From an uncultured Oscillospiraceae bacterium (GTDB lineage Bacteria; Bacillota; Clostridia; Oscillospirales; Oscillospiraceae), in NCBI GenBank assembly GCA_947625945.1, contig CANQQI010000003.1, positions 1-44,766 of the forward strand: DNA of 44,766 nucleotides, read 5' to 3'. The translations under genes were made by a program, and so were the position numbers. Below, piece after piece: positions 42,454-44,766 of this stretch. Each line of letters starts with the position of its first letter. Position 1 is the first letter of the stretch. The notes beneath the pieces are model-generated. The model was not told where the DNA came from. It worked only from the letters and a program-made list of their open reading frames with translations, and did not search any database.

Positions 42454-43338
42454 ATGGTTAAGAAGACTGTTTTAGGCGTTGTTTTGGCTCTGGTAGTTCT
42501 GATCGGCGTTATTTGCCTGGCCAGCTCCATGTACACCGTCCAGGAAAACGAGTACGCCTGCACCGTCCGCTTCTCCCAGATCATCGCCACCACCGACCAG
42601 GCGGGGCTCCACTTCAAGGTCCCCTTCCTGGACAGCGTGAAGTATTTCCCCAAGGCCACCATGCTCTATGACATTCCTCCGTCCGAAGTGCTGACCCTGG
42701 ACAAGCAGAATATGACGGTAGACTGCTATATCCTCTGGCGGATCCGGGACCCGCTGCTGTTCTACCAGACCCTAGGCTCCACCAGCGTGGCGGAGCAGCG
42801 CCTGGACTCCCAGACCTACAATGCCATGAAGAATCTGATGAACACCCTGGCTCAGGCGGACATCATCAACATGGAGGACGGCGCCAAGCGAAACGAAATC
42901 TACGACAGCATCACCACCACCGTCAACGCCAGCACTGTGAACTACGGCATTGAGGTGATGGACGTAAAGATCAAGCAGTTCGACCTGCCGGAGTCCAATC
43001 TGAACGCGGTCTACACCCGGATGATTTCCGAGCGGAACCAGATGGCGGAAAAGTACACCGCCGACGGGGAGTACGAGGCCTCCATCATCCGCAACAATGT
43101 GGACAAGCAGGTGAACATCCTGGTCTCCAACGCCCGGGCGGACGCCGCCAAGCTGGAGGCCGAGGGCGAGGCCGAGTATATGCGGCTGCTGGCGGAGGCC
43201 TACGACAGCGAAGACAAGCGGGACTTCTACGAATTTACCCTGGAGCTGGACGCTTTGAAGCAGAGCCTGACCGGCGGGGAGAAAACCGTGATCCTGGACG
43301 CCGATTCGCCCCTGGCGCAGTTGCTGCTGGGCGGCTGA
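42454..43338 (+). CDS. hflC: HflC, SPFH-domain partner of HflK
   Basis: 294 aa. N-terminal span (about 5-24), SPFH domain with the HflC-type line TDQAGLHFKVPFLDSVKYFPK, YILWRIRDPLLFYQTLG, and a coiled-coil region (about 200-245, 'ISERNQMAEKY...ADAAKLEAEGEAEYMRLLAEAY'). GAAGGAGAG precedes the ATG. It completes the HflKC complex and ends before a strong bidirectional terminator. Confidence 0.93.
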   Translation: MVKKTVLGVVLALVVLIGVICLASSMYTVQENEYACTVRFSQIIATTDQAGLHFKVPFLDSVKYFPKATMLYDIPPSEVLTLDKQNMTVDCYILWRIRDPLLFYQTLGSTSVAEQRLDSQTYNAMKNLMNTLAQADIINMEDGAKRNEIYDSITTTVNASTVNYGIEVMDVKIKQFDLPESNLNAVYTRMISERNQMAEKYTADGEYEASIIRNNVDKQVNILVSNARADAAKLEAEGEAEYMRLLAEAYDSEDKRDFYEFTLELDALKQSLTGGEKTVILDADSPLAQLLLGG

Positions 43339-43346
43339 TGATGGGC

Positions 43347-43382
43347 TAAAAAACCGGCCGGGAAGGCAATTGCCTTCCCGGC
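43347..43382. terminator. Terminator shared by hflC and the convergent transglutaminase gene
   Basis: Perfect 11-bp stem GCCGGGAAGGC (43357-43367) / GCCTTCCCGGC (43372-43382), loop AATT. On the minus strand it is followed by CGGTTTTTT; on the plus strand by TGTTCC, so it is stronger for the minus-strand gene. Confidence 0.85.
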
Positions 43383-43404
43383 TGTTCCTATGTAAAGCGG
43401 GCCG

Positions 43405-44229
43405 TTACTCGCAGGCGGGCCACTGGGCGGCGTCCCAGGTCCGCCCGTCTAGAGATTCCAGACGCTCCTCGTCAGTCATCAGCTCCGTCCAACCGTGGGC
43501 CGCGCCGGGGGTGGCGTCGATGTGCCGCCAGCAGCCCCCCATGTCCACCAGGACCCAATAGTGGGTCTCGTCCGTGGTCCAGATGAGCTGGGTGTCGTAG
43601 CCCTTGTATTCCAGCACCTCCTGGAGCACCAAGGCATGGACGTAGCAATTTCCAATGCCGTGGTTGATGCCGTACCACACCGGGTCCCCGGCGCCATAGT
43701 TGGAATTATAATTGATGTTGTCCCGGATGTAGCACTTGACGGACAGGGGATCGTCCCCACACTCCCCCGCCAGCCAGGCCACCGACCCCTCGGTGTCCTC
43801 CTGGGTGTGGTTGACCTCCACCGTCCGCTCCGCCCGGATCACGTTGCCTTGGGCGTCCGTGGCGGTGTAGGTCACCGTGTAGGTACCGGGCTGGGCAGTG
43901 TCCACCGAGCCCGCGTCATAGGAAACAGCCAGCGCCCGGCCCTCCTCATCGATTGCCTCCACACCCAGCAGGTAGTCCGGCTCCCCGCCCACAGCCACCT
44001 CCATGGTGTTCAGATTGGAAAACCGCGCTTTTGCCGGCGCCGTCGTTTCCTCCCCAGAATGCACGGTTCTCTCCACCGTAGGCGTTATTTGCTCTGTATT
44101 CTTAGGATTTTCCTCCACCCATGGGGAATTTGCCCGGACGTTGGGCACCATATCCCCCAAAATCGGCAGTAGGCACGCCGCCGCCGCGATGGCCCCCGCC
44201 AGGAGCAGTAATCGGATCCAATGACGCAT
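43405..44229 (-). CDS. Secreted/membrane-anchored transglutaminase-like protein
   Basis: 274 aa. Uncleaved-looking signal anchor (about 3-25), a Thr/Glu-rich stalk, an immunoglobulin-like bacterial domain (about 75-145; 'GTYTVTYTATDAQGNVIRAERTVEV'), then a transglutaminase-like fold with a possible Cys-His-Asp triad: GIGNCYVHALVLQEVLEYKGY (Cys about 195), DETHYWVLVDMGG (His about 221) and WRHIDATPG (Asp about 238). Such domains act as cysteine peptidases or cross-linkers outside the cell, often on peptidoglycan or protein. GGGAGGATC precedes ATG 44229. It has its own terminator; its partner or substrate is not evident from neighbours. Confidence 0.82.
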   Translation of the reverse strand: MRHWIRLLLLAGAIAAAACLLPILGDMVPNVRANSPWVEENPKNTEQITPTVERTVHSGEETTAPAKARFSNLNTMEVAVGGEPDYLLGVEAIDEEGRALAVSYDAGSVDTAQPGTYTVTYTATDAQGNVIRAERTVEVNHTQEDTEGSVAWLAGECGDDPLSVKCYIRDNINYNSNYGAGDPVWYGINHGIGNCYVHALVLQEVLEYKGYDTQLIWTTDETHYWVLVDMGGCWRHIDATPGAAHGWTELMTDEERLESLDGRTWDAAQWPACE

Positions 44230-44335
44230 ACTCGGATCCTCCCTTCCTCTGTTTTCTCCAGCATACATCGGGAATGCATCAAAACGGCATCAAAAATTTA
44301 AAACTTTTTCGTTTTTCCCTCCGGGGAACGGGCTG

Positions 44336-44364
44336 TTGACGAAACGGAAAGTGTGGTGTACAAT
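44336..44364 (+). promoter_or_regulatory. glgB promoter
   Basis: TTGACG (44336-44341), 17-bp spacer, TACAAT (44359-44364), leaving a leader of about 50 nt. Confidence 0.65.
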
Positions 44365-44422
44365 AACCATAAATCCAGCGGTGTCCCAAAACCACGCCAA
44401 TTTTTGAAAGGACGGTCCATTT

Positions 44423-44766
44423 ATGGAATACGCGCTTCTGAAAATCGACAAGCAGCTCCGGCCCTACCGCCAGGACATCGAGCTTCGCATGAACAACTAC
44501 ACCCAAAAGAAGGCCGAGCTGCTCCCAAAGGGGGGCAGTCTGTCGGACTTTGCCAACGGCGCCCTCTATTTCGGATTCCACCGGGAGGCGGACTCCTGGG
44601 TTTACCGGGAGTGGGCCCCGGCGGCGGAGACGGTGTATCTCACCGGGGACTTTAACGGCTGGGACCGCCATGCCCACCGGCTGACCTTCAAGGGGAACGG
44701 CGTGTTCGAGCTGCGGCTGCCCGGCCGGGACGCCCTGAAAACCGGCCAGAAGGTCATGGCCGTGGT
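44423..44766 (+). CDS. glgB: 1,4-alpha-glucan branching enzyme, N-terminal part (runs off window)
   Basis: The frame is open from ATG 44423 to the window edge (114 codons). It encodes MEYALLKIDKQLRPYRQDIE..., GSLSDFANGALYFGFHR, then the CBM48 motif WVYREWAPAAETVYLTGDFNGWDR, the hallmark at the start of glycogen branching enzymes. The catalytic domain would follow outside. Short N-terminal form (GDFNGWD near residue 75) is like the eukaryote-type or clostridial branching enzymes. AAAGGA lies 11 bases upstream. Other CBM48 enzymes (glgX, pullulanase) are less likely given the residues before the motif. Confidence 0.85.
   Translation, partial: MEYALLKIDKQLRPYRQDIELRMNNYTQKKAELLPKGGSLSDFANGALYFGFHREADSWVYREWAPAAETVYLTGDFNGWDRHAHRLTFKGNGVFELRLPGRDALKTGQKVMAV

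Overview
The window reads as a stretch of a GC-rich, Gram-positive, endospore-forming anaerobe of the Clostridia, most likely an Oscillospiraceae-type gut bacterium. The pointers are a SpoIVB sporulation protease with a forespore-type promoter candidate, strong AGGAGG ribosome sites, a CIRCE heat-shock operator, a Bacillus-type parS site, PEP carboxykinase next to a biotin-dependent sodium-pumping decarboxylase, and an electron-bifurcating NfnAB pair. The genus is inference. No rRNA or complete tRNA gene is seen. The parABS locus suggests the replication origin is not far away.

Layout. 1-8037 (+): three consecutive zinc-ribbon, eukaryotic-type Ser/Thr kinases (the first cut by the window edge), each with one membrane span and a different or diverged extracellular part; a convergent cytosolic protein of unknown function follows (8098-9186), then an HU-type DNA-binding protein and about 0.6 kb without a gene. 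10377-15889 (-): a TfoX-N protein, a LytTR response regulator, a sensor-less AgrC-like kinase and a pair of ABC exporters. 16071-21750: a CsoR-type metal repressor, then (+) pckA and a decarboxylase whose alpha chain lacks its biotin domain, the carrier being a separate gene. 21789-23016: a 1.2-kb unit bounded by ~85-bp inverted repeats, holding a putative structured RNA with tRNA-T-arm-like ends and a small membrane protein.

23014-27959 (-): Zn/Cd P-type ATPase with a palindromic operator, iscS-iscU-iscR, and a free methionine-R-sulfoxide reductase. 28128-29129 (+): spoIVB. 29356-32595: clpB under CIRCE, divergent from ogt. 32647-34396 (-): cysK-cysE, the two-step cysteine pathway, which could feed sulfur to the IscS system nearby. 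34540-40643 (-): one tightly packed run, zinc-ribbon protein/parA/parB/serS/mscL/nfnA/nfnB, with parS inside its first gene. 40837-43338 (+): DUF1836 regulator-hflK-hflC. Then a transglutaminase-like protein (-) and the start of glgB (+).

The most unusual parts are the inverted-repeat unit with its T-arm-like RNA, the kinase array with degenerate CAP-like or beta-helix ectodomains, and the sensor-less two-component/ABC locus. Functions are assigned by reading motifs; no database search was run.
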